A stretch of DNA of 64,000 nucleotides. It comes from Gracilibacillus dipsosauri (lineage in GTDB: Bacteria; Bacillota; Bacilli; Bacillales; Amphibacillaceae). The position numbers and the translations under genes are program-made. This document shows positions 45,110-53,040 of the stretch, piece after piece (the stretch's first letter is position 1; every line of letters begins with the position of its first letter). A model generated the notes under the pieces. That model made no database searches and was not told the origin of the DNA. It saw only the letters and a program-made list of their open reading frames with translations. Location of the stretch: contig NZ_QGTD01000018.1 of the NCBI RefSeq assembly GCF_003176895.1, positions 73,192 through 137,191 on the forward strand, written 5' to 3'.

Positions 45110-45163
45110 TTGATTTATAAATTCATTCAGGTTATAATATGGTCAGACCAATTTTTGAAGTAA
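45110..45163. promoter_or_regulatory. Overlapping divergent promoters with a GntR operator
   Basis: Plus strand: TTGATT (45110-45115), 17-bp spacer, TATAAT (45133-45138). Minus strand: TTACTT (45163-45158), 18-bp spacer, TATTAT (45139-45134). The palindrome TGGTCAGACCA (45140-45150) sits in the minus spacer and just after the plus -10, so one FadR-type repressor could shut both nanA and the GntR-kinase operon. Confidence 0.7.
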
Positions 45164-45187
45164 CTTCATCATAATTTCCTTATGTGT

Positions 45188-45219
45188 AAAAGTCAACCCT
45201 TTTTTGTAAGGGCTTTTTT
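45188..45219 (+). terminator. Terminator-like hairpin in the leader of the GntR operon
   Basis: AAAAG-TCAA-CCCTT pairs with AAGGG-CTTTT across a short loop and ends TTTTTT. It lies between the plus-strand promoter at 45110 and the first GntR gene, so it may attenuate that transcript or serve only read-through. Confidence 0.5.
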
Positions 45220-45301
45220 ATTGCAGTATGATATGATATGAATAACAATCATCACAAACCTCATTGTATCAATGGTTTAGTGAATGGATGGGGAGATTAG
45301 C

Positions 45302-45994
45302 ATGAAAGTAAAAAAACAATCATTAGTGGACGTAGTTATCGAAAAAATTAAAAAATCTATTATTGACAATAACCTTAAACCAAATGATAAATTTTTGTCT
45401 GAAGGGGAACTAGTAGAACAATTGCAGGTAAGTAGGACAGTTATTAGAGAAGCATTAATTTCTCTTCAAGCATTGGGGATTCTCAAGGTTATGGCTGGTG
45501 GGGGTGTTTTTGTTGCAGATACAAAACTCCATGCCATTACTTCTATTCTAAAACATCACTATGAAACCTATGGTGTGAAAATTAAAGAGCTTGTGGAAAT
45601 ACGTAAAGTGATTGAGCTTGGAGCACTTCGTTTAATCATAGAAAAAAATATAGATTTTCGTCTAGGAGAATTTTACGACATTAATTATTCCTATTACCAG
45701 TCAATCATGAACAATAAGGATACAAACCAATATGATAATGATTTCCATCAGTTACTTATCAAAACAACTCAAAACGAAACGTTTTATCATTTTAGTGAAA
45801 TTATTCATGAATATTTCTTACTTGCAAAAATGGACCTTATTCAAAATAAGGAAGACCTCATGAAATCTTATCATGAACATGAGCAGATCATAAAAGCAGT
45901 TGCTGAAAAAAATTTGAGTAAAGCACAACAAACGATGACACAGCACTTCAAGCCTATATTCACATTTATGAAGCAAATGGAGGAAGAATCGTGA
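45302..45994 (+). CDS. GntR-family regulator (FCD type), first of a pair
   Basis: The 230-residue protein has a winged-helix domain (VDVVIEKIKKSIIDNNL, then LSEGELVEQLQVSRTVIREALISL, about 8-65). An FCD domain follows with the metal-binding acid/histidine pattern (EIRKVIELGALRLI, NDFHQLLIKTTQNETF). GGGGAG seven bases ahead supports ATG 45302 over the frame start at 45284. Its stop overlaps the next GntR gene (GTGA), so the two are made together. Related regulators respond to sialic acid or other acids; this one probably binds TGGTCAGACCA. Confidence 0.9.
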   Translation: MKVKKQSLVDVVIEKIKKSIIDNNLKPNDKFLSEGELVEQLQVSRTVIREALISLQALGILKVMAGGGVFVADTKLHAITSILKHHYETYGVKIKELVEIRKVIELGALRLIIEKNIDFRLGEFYDINYSYYQSIMNNKDTNQYDNDFHQLLIKTTQNETFYHFSEIIHEYFLLAKMDLIQNKEDLMKSYHEHEQIIKAVAEKNLSKAQQTMTQHFKPIFTFMKQMEEES

Positions 45995-46668
45995 AGATAG
46001 AACCAATTCAAAGTACGGAGAGATTCTCGCTTAAGAAAATGGTGATCCAAGAAATTAAAAACTATATTATCGAGAACGAATTATCGTCTGGGGACAAACT
46101 TCCAGCAGAGCGAAGGCTAACGGAAATGTTTCAAGTCAGCAGATCTGTTGTAAGAGAGGCATTAAGCTATTTAGAAAACACGGGAGTAATAACGACTACT
46201 CAAGGAAAGGGAGCCTACTTAAATGAATCTAATATTGATACACTTCTAGACAGCTTCTTTTTTCTTTGGCAAATAAACGGAGGCAAGATTGAAGATATTA
46301 TGAGTCTCCGTATTATGTTTGAGTCAAGTGCTATAGAAGAGATTGTAAAACAAGTCGATATGGAAGAGATGGAAACAATTCAAACACTTTTAATCGAGAG
46401 TAAAACTGCTCATACCATGGAGGAATACAGAAAATTTGATATGTTGTTTCACAAACAACTACTCAAAGCAACCAAAAACCCACTATTTATTCAAATGACG
46501 AATATGATTAACAGCTACTTTTTTGAAACGGAGTACATCCAGCTTAGTCCCGAAGAATATCAGCAGGTTATTCGTGAGCATCAATCCATCATAGAAGCCA
46601 TTCAAAACAAAGACCCGGAACTAGCAAAGAAGTTATTGAATAATCATATAAAACGAGCAAAACTATAG
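45991..46668 (+). CDS. GntR-family regulator (FCD type), second of a pair
   Basis: The 225-residue paralogue has the winged helix LKKMVIQEIKNYIIENEL, then LPAERRLTEMFQVSRSVVREALSYLE, and an FCD domain with SLRIMFESSAIEEI and FDMLFHKQLLKATKNPLF. GTG 45991 follows GGAGG by seven bases and overlaps the previous stop by 4 bp. Two coupled FCD regulators may form heterodimers or read two ligands. It precedes the ROK kinase gene by 10 bp. No decisive difference in the helix-turn-helix can be judged by eye, although the recognition helices (SRTVIREA and SRSVVREA) are nearly the same. Confidence 0.9.
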   Translation: MKIEPIQSTERFSLKKMVIQEIKNYIIENELSSGDKLPAERRLTEMFQVSRSVVREALSYLENTGVITTTQGKGAYLNESNIDTLLDSFFFLWQINGGKIEDIMSLRIMFESSAIEEIVKQVDMEEMETIQTLLIESKTAHTMEEYRKFDMLFHKQLLKATKNPLFIQMTNMINSYFFETEYIQLSPEEYQQVIREHQSIIEAIQNKDPELAKKLLNNHIKRAKL

Positions 46669-46678
46669 GGGGGGTATG

Positions 46679-47569
46679 ATGAAATATTTATCGATCGATA
46701 TAGGTGGAACGTATATTAAGTACGCCATTTTAAATGAGAACCTAGTGTTAACAGATCACCGGAAGAAGCAAACCAAAACAACTAGTAAACGAGCTTTATT
46801 TCAACAAATAGAACAAATTATTAAAGAGATAAGGGAAAAATACAACATATCTGGAATTGGAATTAGTACTGCTGGTATTGTGGATAGAGCCCTTGGAAAG
46901 ATTGTTTATGCAGGACCAACATTACCCTTCTATAAAGGGATGGAATGGAAGCAACCTTTAATCGAGAAATTCAGCGTACCAGTAGTTGTTGAGAATGACG
47001 TGAATGCCGCATTATTGGGGGAAAAATGGAAAGGCTCCATGATAGATAAAAATAATATTTTTTGCATCACTATTGGCACTGGAATTGGTGGAGCTTACTA
47101 TAATCATCAATTGATAGATGGTGCATTTCAACAAGCGAATTCTGTTGGCTATTTATTATATGATCCAGCTACAAGCACAAACTATGAGTCCAGAGCTTCT
47201 ACCAATGCATTAATCTCAAAAATAAAGGAATCTCTTGATGATACAGTTACACCAGAAACGTTATTTGAACGTGCAAAATTGGGGTGTCATGAATGCTTAA
47301 CTATCATTCATAACTGGGCAAAGGAAATAGCGAATGGACTAGCGCAAATTATATTGCTTTATGATCCAAAATATATCGTAATTGGTGGGGGAATTTCTCA
47401 GCAAGGTGATTATCTCTTAGATTTTATTCAGAAAGAAATACCCTACTATTTACCAGAGAATTTCCTGAAAACAAAAGTAAGGATGGCTACTTTACACAAT
47501 CATGCGGCATTGTATGGTGCGATTTATCCTTTTTTAAAAGAATCGCAAGCACCCAAGGATGCTATATGA
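46679..47569 (+). CDS. nanK: ROK-family sugar kinase, probable N-acetylmannosamine kinase
   Basis: The 296-residue protein has the ROK phosphate loop SIDIGGTYIKYAI, the acidic catalytic motif VVENDVNAALLGEKW and the ITIGTGIGGAYY loop. The CxCGxxGCxE zinc-binding motif usual in ROK kinases is missing; that region reads ATSTNYESRASTNAL, as in some Firmicute sugar kinases. ATG 46679 sits four bases after AGGGGGGG; ATG 46676 is directly adjacent to it and less likely. In this cluster it would phosphorylate ManNAc, linking nanA to nanE. Its missing zinc site makes the substrate less certain. Confidence 0.83.
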   Translation: MKYLSIDIGGTYIKYAILNENLVLTDHRKKQTKTTSKRALFQQIEQIIKEIREKYNISGIGISTAGIVDRALGKIVYAGPTLPFYKGMEWKQPLIEKFSVPVVVENDVNAALLGEKWKGSMIDKNNIFCITIGTGIGGAYYNHQLIDGAFQQANSVGYLLYDPATSTNYESRASTNALISKIKESLDDTVTPETLFERAKLGCHECLTIIHNWAKEIANGLAQIILLYDPKYIVIGGGISQQGDYLLDFIQKEIPYYLPENFLKTKVRMATLHNHAALYGAIYPFLKESQAPKDAI

Positions 47570-47583
47570 AGGTCGGTTGGTGG

Positions 47584-47616
47584 ACTACCCTCCTTACTTT
47601 TGGAGGGTAGTTTTTA
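47584..47616 (+). terminator. Intrinsic terminator after the kinase gene
   Basis: ACTACCCTCC pairs perfectly with GGAGGGTAGT around TTACTTTT, followed by TTTTAT. Confidence 0.9.
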
Positions 47617-47674
47617 TGATATCTAAGTCGGGTTCCATAATGGAGAGATGCATTCTCGCAGGAAGTATCTTTTT

Positions 47675-47816
47675 GGATATTGAACAAAATGAATGAATCT
47701 CTGGCTTGAGTTGTCCGATATAATAAGATATTGGACAAAATGAATGAATCCCTAGCGTGAGTTGTCGGATATAATAGGATATTGGAACAAAATGAGCGAA
47801 TCTTTAGCTCAAGCAC
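47675..47816. repeat. 51-bp repeat array, locus 3 (about 2.7 units)
   Basis: Units begin GAACAAAATGAATG, GACAAAATGAATG and GAACAAAATGAGCG at 51-52 bp spacing. Each ends TTGTCCGATATAAT or close variants followed by AGGATATTG, giving the TGTCC-N-ATATTGGACA hairpin. The minus-strand ORF of 84 codons here is a by-product. Related to arrays at 19401 and 26137. Confidence 0.8.
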
Positions 47817-47821
47817 TCTAT

Positions 47822-48054
47822 TAATTTATTATTATTTAAACACCTATACAATGTTGCTCGATTAATATCCTGTGTGATAAAGATTCATCACCTTTTTATA
47901 TTACTTTTTTTACCATTGGTCTTCCGCCTTTCCTTCCAAGTGCTCTAGCACTTTTAAGACCTTCCTTCGTCCTTACTACCATTAAATCTCTTTCAAACTG
48001 AAAAAACGTCTTATAAAACAACGGGCCAAATAGTGGAGAAAAAAGATTTTGAGC
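47822..48054 (-). pseudogene. Remnant of a serine recombinase (resolvase/invertase)
   Basis: Reading down the minus strand from about 48054, one frame gives FERDLMVVRTKEGLKSARAL followed by GRKGGRPMVKK, the hinge of small serine recombinases. A stop and a shift later another frame gives DINRATLYRCLNN, the end of the DNA-binding helix-turn-helix. The N-terminal catalytic domain is absent. It is the scar of a mobile element, and the 51-bp repeats abut it. Confidence 0.75.
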
Positions 48055-48123
48055 AATCGAGAAGAAATCTTTTGGAGTCGTATGTGTTAAATTATAATGG
48101 AATTATAAAGAGGAGGTTTATTA

Positions 48124-48507
48124 ATGAATGAAGATCAAAATAACCCCCAACCTGGTACGATTATTTCTGCTGATGTAACTGTTAACCAATCAGAGGAGGT
48201 ACGCGATTTCTACAAGAAAGTTATCGGATGGGAACATAGTGAATACAAAAGAGGAGACTCTACCGACTATTTTATGACAACTTCCGATGGGCAACCAGTG
48301 GCGGGTATTTGTCAAAGAGCTGGAAGCCTTGCTGAACTTCCCTCAGTCTGGCTTGTTTATTTTGGAGTCAATGATTTAGCAGCAAGTCTTGAAGAGTGTA
48401 GAAATCTTGGGGGCAAAGTACTCACTGAGCCTCAAAGTGTAGGGAGAGGCAGTTATGCTGTCATAGAATATCCAGTTGGTTCTATCTGTGCACTTAGCCA
48501 AATATAA
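48124..48507 (+). CDS. VOC (glyoxalase/bleomycin-resistance) family protein
   Basis: The 127-residue protein has two beta-alpha-beta-beta-beta units: ISADVTVNQSEEVRDFYKKVIGW, then YFMTTSDGQPVAGICQ, WLVYFGVNDLAASLEECRNLGG and a final YPVGSICALSQ strand. That is the single-domain VOC fold that dimerises. AGAGGAGGTTTATTA precedes the ATG. Single-gene unit; metal ligands cannot be assigned by eye. Roles range from antibiotic binding to small epimerases and dioxygenases. Confidence 0.85.
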   Translation: MNEDQNNPQPGTIISADVTVNQSEEVRDFYKKVIGWEHSEYKRGDSTDYFMTTSDGQPVAGICQRAGSLAELPSVWLVYFGVNDLAASLEECRNLGGKVLTEPQSVGRGSYAVIEYPVGSICALSQI

Positions 48508-48632
48508 GGTTTCCTTGTTTACTAGTGTACTTTATTGTTTTCTCTATTGAAGGGCGTAAGAACCGAATAAGTATTGGATAAAAATATATCGTTTGTTTTT
48601 CAAAATGAAGTAAACGACAGAGGGGGAGTGTA

Positions 48633-49106
48633 ATGAGCAATTTAGTGCTTCGGAATGTGATAGAGGATGACCTTCCTATTTTTTTTAAACATCAGCAGGA
48701 CAGTGAGGCAAACCAAATGGCCGCCTTTACAAGTAAGGACCCTAATGATTGGAATAGCTTTACTGAACACTGGAACAAAATACTTACGAATAAGAATATT
48801 ATTAAGCAAACGATTCTCGTTGAGAACACCGTTGTTGGCCATCTTGTACACTTTGAGCAGTTTGGAGAACCAGAAGTAACCTATTGGATTGGAAAGGAAT
48901 ACTGGGGAAAGGGAATCGCAACCAAAGCTTTACGGGAATTTCTAAAAAAAATAACCATTCGTCCACTTTATGCTCGTGCAGCAAAAGACAATACTGGATC
49001 CATAAAGGTTTTAAAACGATGTGGTTTCATGATTTCGGGTGAAGATAGCGGATATGCAAACGCGCGTGGCAAGGATATTGAAGAGTTTATTCTCACCCTC
49101 AACTAA
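48633..49106 (+). CDS. GNAT-family N-acetyltransferase (RimJ/RimL-like)
   Basis: The 157-residue protein has the GNAT core: the N-terminal LRNVIEDDLPIFFKHQQD strand-helix, YWIGKEYWGKGIATKAL with the Q/RxxGxG/A-type acetyl-CoA loop near residues 90-100, and AAKDNTGSIKVLKRCGFM in the last third. GGGGGAGTGTA precedes ATG 48633. It lies alone, 125 bp after the VOC gene. Substrate could be a protein N-terminus, an amino sugar or an antibiotic. Confidence 0.85.
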   Translation: MSNLVLRNVIEDDLPIFFKHQQDSEANQMAAFTSKDPNDWNSFTEHWNKILTNKNIIKQTILVENTVVGHLVHFEQFGEPEVTYWIGKEYWGKGIATKALREFLKKITIRPLYARAAKDNTGSIKVLKRCGFMISGEDSGYANARGKDIEEFILTLN

Positions 49107-49125
49107 AAAACTAGAATTCAAAAAT

Positions 49126-49163
49126 TAAGGGGTACCCAGACGAATATCTCTGGACACCCCTTA
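49126..49163 (-). terminator. Terminator of the minus-strand PTS operon
   Basis: TAAGGGGTxxCCAG-type stem with inner and outer paired blocks (AAGGGGT with ACACCCCTT, CCAG with CTGG). On the minus strand TTAATTTTTG follows. It lies just past the aldolase stop. Confidence 0.75.
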
Positions 49164-49167
49164 CCAC

Positions 49168-50079
49168 TTAAACCTGTAATGAATCTAATTTATACTCATT
49201 CGAATATGCCTTTTCCTTTATCTCAGGTGCTTTTCCGGCACAACCTACTAAGATCATTTTACTTTTTGCGAGTTCTTTCGCAACATCTTTGGCTTTTGCT
49301 AGATACTTTCTAGGATCCAATGAATCTGGTGCTTCTAGAAAGTGTTCTTTAATCGCTTCTGAGTAGGCATTTTTTAATTCTGTTGAGACATTCATTTTTG
49401 CCATCCCTAATGCTATACATTGCTTTACATCATCTTCAGGTATAGCAGATCCACCATGTAGAACAAGTGGTTCATCGACAAGGCTGGCGATTTCCGCTAT
49501 ACGGTCAAAGTCGATATCGGGATCACCACTGTAAATTCCGTGTGCTGTTCCAATGGCTGGTGCTAAGGTTGGTACACTGGTCCGTTCTATAAATTCTTTA
49601 CATTCAGCTGGTACCGCCTTTTCAGCATCTTTATCGGAGACAACGATATTATCTTCTACACCACCAACTTTCCCTAGTTCTGCCTCAACATTCACATCGA
49701 TATATTTGGCAATATCCATTACTTGATTGGTAAGTCGGATATTTTCTTCAAATGGATGCATCGAAGCATCAATCATGACAGAGGTGTAGCCTGCGCGAAT
49801 ACATTGGATGATAACATCTAAATCCGTGCAATGGTCCAAATGAAGTGCCATTGGAACATGAAATTTTTCTGCAGCAGCACGTGCTGTTTTTACAATACTA
49901 TCTGGTCCTAGATTTTGCACAGTGCCAACAGTTGTTTGAATAATGACTGGTGCATCAAGCTCTGCTGCTGCTTCTGCGACCGAGTAAAGCATATCGAATG
50001 AGTGGATATTAAAAGCGACGATTCCATAACCAGATTTTCTCGCTTCTTTTAGCATTGGTGTGGATGATACGAGTGTCAT
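49168..50079 (-). CDS. Class II ketose-bisphosphate aldolase (fructose- or tagatose-1,6-bisphosphate)
   Basis: The 303-residue zinc aldolase has the catalytic D82 and metal ligand H83 (HLDHC), H180 (GTAHG) and H208 (VLHGGS), with EAELGKVGG at 132-140. All keep the spacing of GatY/KbaY-type aldolases. It cleaves a ketohexose bisphosphate to DHAP and glyceraldehyde 3-phosphate. It ends an operon of 1-phosphofructokinase-type kinase, EIIBC and EIIA, so fructose 1,6-bisphosphate or tagatose 1,6-bisphosphate is the substrate. The GGAGAGATTC ribosome site lies before ATG 50079. Confidence 0.88.
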   Translation of the reverse strand: MTLVSSTPMLKEARKSGYGIVAFNIHSFDMLYSVAEAAAELDAPVIIQTTVGTVQNLGPDSIVKTARAAAEKFHVPMALHLDHCTDLDVIIQCIRAGYTSVMIDASMHPFEENIRLTNQVMDIAKYIDVNVEAELGKVGGVEDNIVVSDKDAEKAVPAECKEFIERTSVPTLAPAIGTAHGIYSGDPDIDFDRIAEIASLVDEPLVLHGGSAIPEDDVKQCIALGMAKMNVSTELKNAYSEAIKEHFLEAPDSLDPRKYLAKAKDVAKELAKSKMILVGCAGKAPEIKEKAYSNEYKLDSLQV

Positions 50080-50103
50080 TTGAATCTCTCCTTAAGTGAA
50101 ATT

Positions 50104-50559
50104 TTATGCGAACGCCCCTGCGAGCTCTTCCATTACGGTTGTCGTGTTTTCGGCACTTGCGAGCACTTCACGTTTTTCTTTGTGAATCAACATTCTCGAA
50201 ATAGAGGCAAGTGCTTGAAGATGAGTAGTACCTGCTTCCTTTTTGGGAACTAATAGCGAGATGAAAAAGGATGCAGGCTTTCCATCTAGTGCGTTCCATT
50301 CTACTCCAGAATTCGAAGATACGATGATGATAGCTGGGCGTTTAATCGCATCTACCTGTACATGAGGAATCGCAAATCCGTCTTGAAAGCCCGTTGTACC
50401 TTCTTGCTCACGCTTCAATAATCCATCAATAACTTCATCAGGGTCAGATGTGATTCCTTGATCTACAGCGATTGCTGCAATCTGTTGGAATACTTCCTTC
50501 TGTGTCGTAAGCGGTTGTTTTATTTTGATTTGATCTTTATTAAGCAATTTGCTGTCCAT
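50104..50559 (-). CDS. PTS fructose-family EIIA component
   Basis: The 151-residue protein has the PTS_EIIA_2 fold with active-site H66 in GFAIPHVQV, and FISLLVPKKEAGTTHLQALA. It accepts phosphate from HPr and hands it to EIIB. AAAGGAAGTG before ATG 50559 gives this start; the open frame reaching 50634 lies in the EIIBC gene and has no ribosome site. Its first codons overlap the 3' end of EIIBC by 20 bp. Confidence 0.9.
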   Translation of the reverse strand: MDSKLLNKDQIKIKQPLTTQKEVFQQIAAIAVDQGITSDPDEVIDGLLKREQEGTTGFQDGFAIPHVQVDAIKRPAIIIVSSNSGVEWNALDGKPASFFISLLVPKKEAGTTHLQALASISRMLIHKEKREVLASAENTTTVMEELAGAFA

Positions 50560-51985
50560 CGTTTTCACTTCCTTTCGATTGTTGATCTTTTGAATAACTA
50601 CGTTTCTTATAGAAGCCGTAGAGGAATGCTCCAACTAGTGAGCCGATTAATATAGCGATTATCCATTGTATTGCACCCGTCACAACAGGTAATACGAGGA
50701 ATCCACCATGTGGTGCTGGCACTTGGATTTTCATCATATAGGTCAAAATAGCTGATACAGAAGAGCCAATCATTAAGATGGGAATGACCACAATTGGATT
50801 CTTTGCTGCAAATGGAATCGCTCCTTCTGTAATGTGAGTGGATCCAAGGATAAAGTTGACTCCACCGGCATTGCGCTCTGCTTGGTTAAAGTATTTTTTG
50901 AAAAATAATGTGGCAAATGCTGTAATCAGCGGTGGCGTAATACACGCAGCAGAAACGCCTGCCATAAAGTAATAATTTCCTTCGCCTAGTAAAGCAGTGC
51001 CTGTTACATAAGCAGCTTTATTAACTGGTCCACCCATATCGAAGGCACTCATGGAGCCCACAATGATACCGAGTAGAATAGGGTTGGCATTCTGGAAATT
51101 ACTTAAGAAAGAGATCATACCTTCATTAATTGCGGTCATTGGCTCTACTAACAATGTCATGATCACACCGACGAACAGGATACCAATTAAAGGATATAAA
51201 AAGATCGATTTTAATCCATTGAGTGATTTCGGCATTTTTTCAAGTAGTTTACCGAGTAATACGATAATGAAGCCACCGATGAAACCAGCTGCAATACCGC
51301 CTAAAAATCCGGCTCCCCCATTACTTGCTATTAGCCCACCGATAAAACCAACGACCATCCCTGGTCTTTTGGCAATCGATTCCGCGATAAAGGCAGCCAA
51401 GATCGGTACCATCATTTGAAAGCCAAGACTTCCAATATCATTTAACATGGCTGCGATCGGATGATAGCTTTCATGATCTGGATTAGCGGAATGGATTCCA
51501 AATAAAAAGGATATGGCAATTAGGACCCCGCCTCCAACCACAAATGGAAGCATATGAGAGACACCGTTCATGAGGTGCTTGTAAATAGAATGAGCAAAAT
51601 TATTATTACCTTTTTCTGATGCTTCTTTCTCTTCCTCATCAGAAGTGTCACTTTTCTTCGCTTTATATACTGTTGCTTTTCCATCAATGATGGTTTGAAT
51701 GAGCTCTTCTGCTTCATGTATTCCTTTTGCGACAGATACTTCTACGGTTGGCTTTCCATGGAAACGGTAGGCATACACATCTTTGTCCGCTGCAAGAATA
51801 ACGCCATCCGCTTCAGCAATATCTTTTTTGGTAAGTTCATTTTCTACCCCAACTTGTCCATGTGTTTCTACCTTAATTTCTACTCCAAGCTTGCTTGCGG
51901 CTTTCTTCAATGCTTCTTCTGCCATAAAGGTATGTGCTATACCTGTGGGACAACCTGTTGCTGCAACAATTTTAATAGGTGCCAT
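50540..51985 (-). CDS. PTS fructose-family EIIBC component
   Basis: The 481-residue protein has EIIB (C12 in VAATGCPTGIAHTFMA) at residues 1-100 and a linker rich in E, K and S. EIIC follows from about 130 with roughly nine helices and the signatures GGGVLIAISFLFGI, ASNGGAGFLGGIAAGFIGG, FDMGGPVNKAAYVTG and ILGSTHITEGAIPFAA. There is no EIIA domain; it is the separate next gene. AAAGGAGGAGAG precedes ATG 51985, and a TTG at 51988 is in frame. It imports fructose (or a ketose such as tagatose) as the 1-phosphate. Confidence 0.92.
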   Translation of the reverse strand: MAPIKIVAATGCPTGIAHTFMAEEALKKAASKLGVEIKVETHGQVGVENELTKKDIAEADGVILAADKDVYAYRFHGKPTVEVSVAKGIHEAEELIQTIIDGKATVYKAKKSDTSDEEEKEASEKGNNNFAHSIYKHLMNGVSHMLPFVVGGGVLIAISFLFGIHSANPDHESYHPIAAMLNDIGSLGFQMMVPILAAFIAESIAKRPGMVVGFIGGLIASNGGAGFLGGIAAGFIGGFIIVLLGKLLEKMPKSLNGLKSIFLYPLIGILFVGVIMTLLVEPMTAINEGMISFLSNFQNANPILLGIIVGSMSAFDMGGPVNKAAYVTGTALLGEGNYYFMAGVSAACITPPLITAFATLFFKKYFNQAERNAGGVNFILGSTHITEGAIPFAAKNPIVVIPILMIGSSVSAILTYMMKIQVPAPHGGFLVLPVVTGAIQWIIAILIGSLVGAFLYGFYKKRSYSKDQQSKGSENDGQQIA

Positions 51986-52916
51986 CAAAACTCTCCTCCT
52001 TTATTTTCTCTAATTGAATAGCTGGAATAAGTGCTTGAATATGTGAAAGGCTACAAAGTCCTTTACTAAAAGCTGTAGCTGCTCCTGCAGCAGAGGAATA
52101 GATTAACGCGTCTTCCAGTGAGTGATTTTGTTCTAATTTTCCAATGAAAGTACTTAGCATAGCATCCCCAGCACAAGCCGTATTTACTACTTGTCCGTTT
52201 GCGGAACTCACTTTTAACGTGTGGTGAGGAGAAGTATAGATCGCTCCTTTTTCCCCTCGTGAAACGAGTACTTGCTGAGCTCCCCTGTCTAAAAGTTCTT
52301 GACTTAGCTCGATGATTTTTTCTGAGTAAAGATCAGCTGTTGATAATTGAAAGAAAGATGCTAGCTCGTCCTCATTCGGTTTGATTAGAAATGGTTTGTA
52401 TTTCAAGCATTCTAGTAAAGCATGGGAACTAATATCTAAAATCAACTTAATTTTTTTGTGGTGACATATTTTTGCGAGATGAATGTAAAACTCATCCTGG
52501 ATTCCTCTCGGTAAGCTACCTGAGACGAATAGTGTGCTATTTGCTGGTATTTGTTCAATTTTTTCAGTCATCTCTGCCTTTTTTTCTTTGGATATTAGTG
52601 GTCCTTTATTCACAATTTTGTATTCTCGATCTGCATTAGCGAATACATTTATTCTCGTAATGCCCTCGACATCGACCATGGATGTGTGAATCGACAATTT
52701 CTTTAATTCTTGTTCAATAAATTTTCCAGAGAATCCACCGATAAAGCCCATGGCCGTATTGGTAATTCCTAGCTTGCTCAGCATAATCGATACATTAATC
52801 GCTTTCCCATTTGGCTGATAATCTTCTTCATATGTCCGATTCACAACTTCAGGGGTTAATTGGTCTAATCCTACATAGAGATCTATGGCTGGGTTTGGTG
52901 TTAGTGTATATATCAT
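51972..52916 (-). CDS. 1-phosphofructokinase/tagatose-6-phosphate kinase family
   Basis: The 314-residue PfkB protein opens TPNPAIDLYVGLDQLTPEVV and has FVSGSLPRGIQDEFY and LVSRGEKGAI. The catalytic GAGD motif is altered to CAGD in NTACAGDAMLSTF, keeping the catalytic aspartate. Its end overlaps the EIIBC start by 14 bp. It converts fructose 1-phosphate (or tagatose 1/6-phosphate) to the bisphosphate for the downstream aldolase. The changed anion-hole glycine is unusual and may affect rate or be a subfamily trait. Confidence 0.87.
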   Translation of the reverse strand: MIYTLTPNPAIDLYVGLDQLTPEVVNRTYEEDYQPNGKAINVSIMLSKLGITNTAMGFIGGFSGKFIEQELKKLSIHTSMVDVEGITRINVFANADREYKIVNKGPLISKEKKAEMTEKIEQIPANSTLFVSGSLPRGIQDEFYIHLAKICHHKKIKLILDISSHALLECLKYKPFLIKPNEDELASFFQLSTADLYSEKIIELSQELLDRGAQQVLVSRGEKGAIYTSPHHTLKVSSANGQVVNTACAGDAMLSTFIGKLEQNHSLEDALIYSSAAGAATAFSKGLCSLSHIQALIPAIQLEKIKEESFDGTY

Positions 52917-52967
52917 GTGCTCACCTACCTTGTTGTCTTGTTAATTTCATTATGGCACAGGATATGT

Positions 52968-52999
52968 TGTAAATGTTTTCAGGATATGTAAAGGTTTTC
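52968..52999 (-). promoter_or_regulatory. Direct-repeat operator candidate before the ketose PTS operon
   Basis: On the plus strand TGTAAATGTTTTC (52968-52980) and TGTAAAGGTTTTC (52987-52999) repeat 19 bp apart, about two turns of helix. The element is near the promoter of the kinase gene and fits a dimeric RpiR regulator; the first copy is also close to a cre site. Confidence 0.5.
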
Positions 53000-53010
53000 G
53001 CTTGTTGTAA

Positions 53011-53038
53011 AAGAAAAAAACTTGGCGTATTTGCCAAG
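53011..53038 (-). terminator. Terminator after the RpiR gene
   Basis: On the minus strand CTTGGC-AAATAC-GCCAAG is followed by TTTTTTTC. It separates the RpiR gene from the PTS operon, which therefore has its own promoter. Confidence 0.82.
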
Positions 53039-53040
53039 CT

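Noticed and set aside
47562-47816. 84-residue minus-strand ORF
   Set aside because: Same reason: it translates repeat locus 3 and a terminator.
47675-47816. CRISPR array at the repeat loci
   Set aside because: Units are directly adjacent with no spacers of unrelated sequence, they vary within the unit, and no cas genes are nearby.
51051-51419. 122-residue plus-strand ORF
   Set aside because: Antisense shadow of the EIIC domain.
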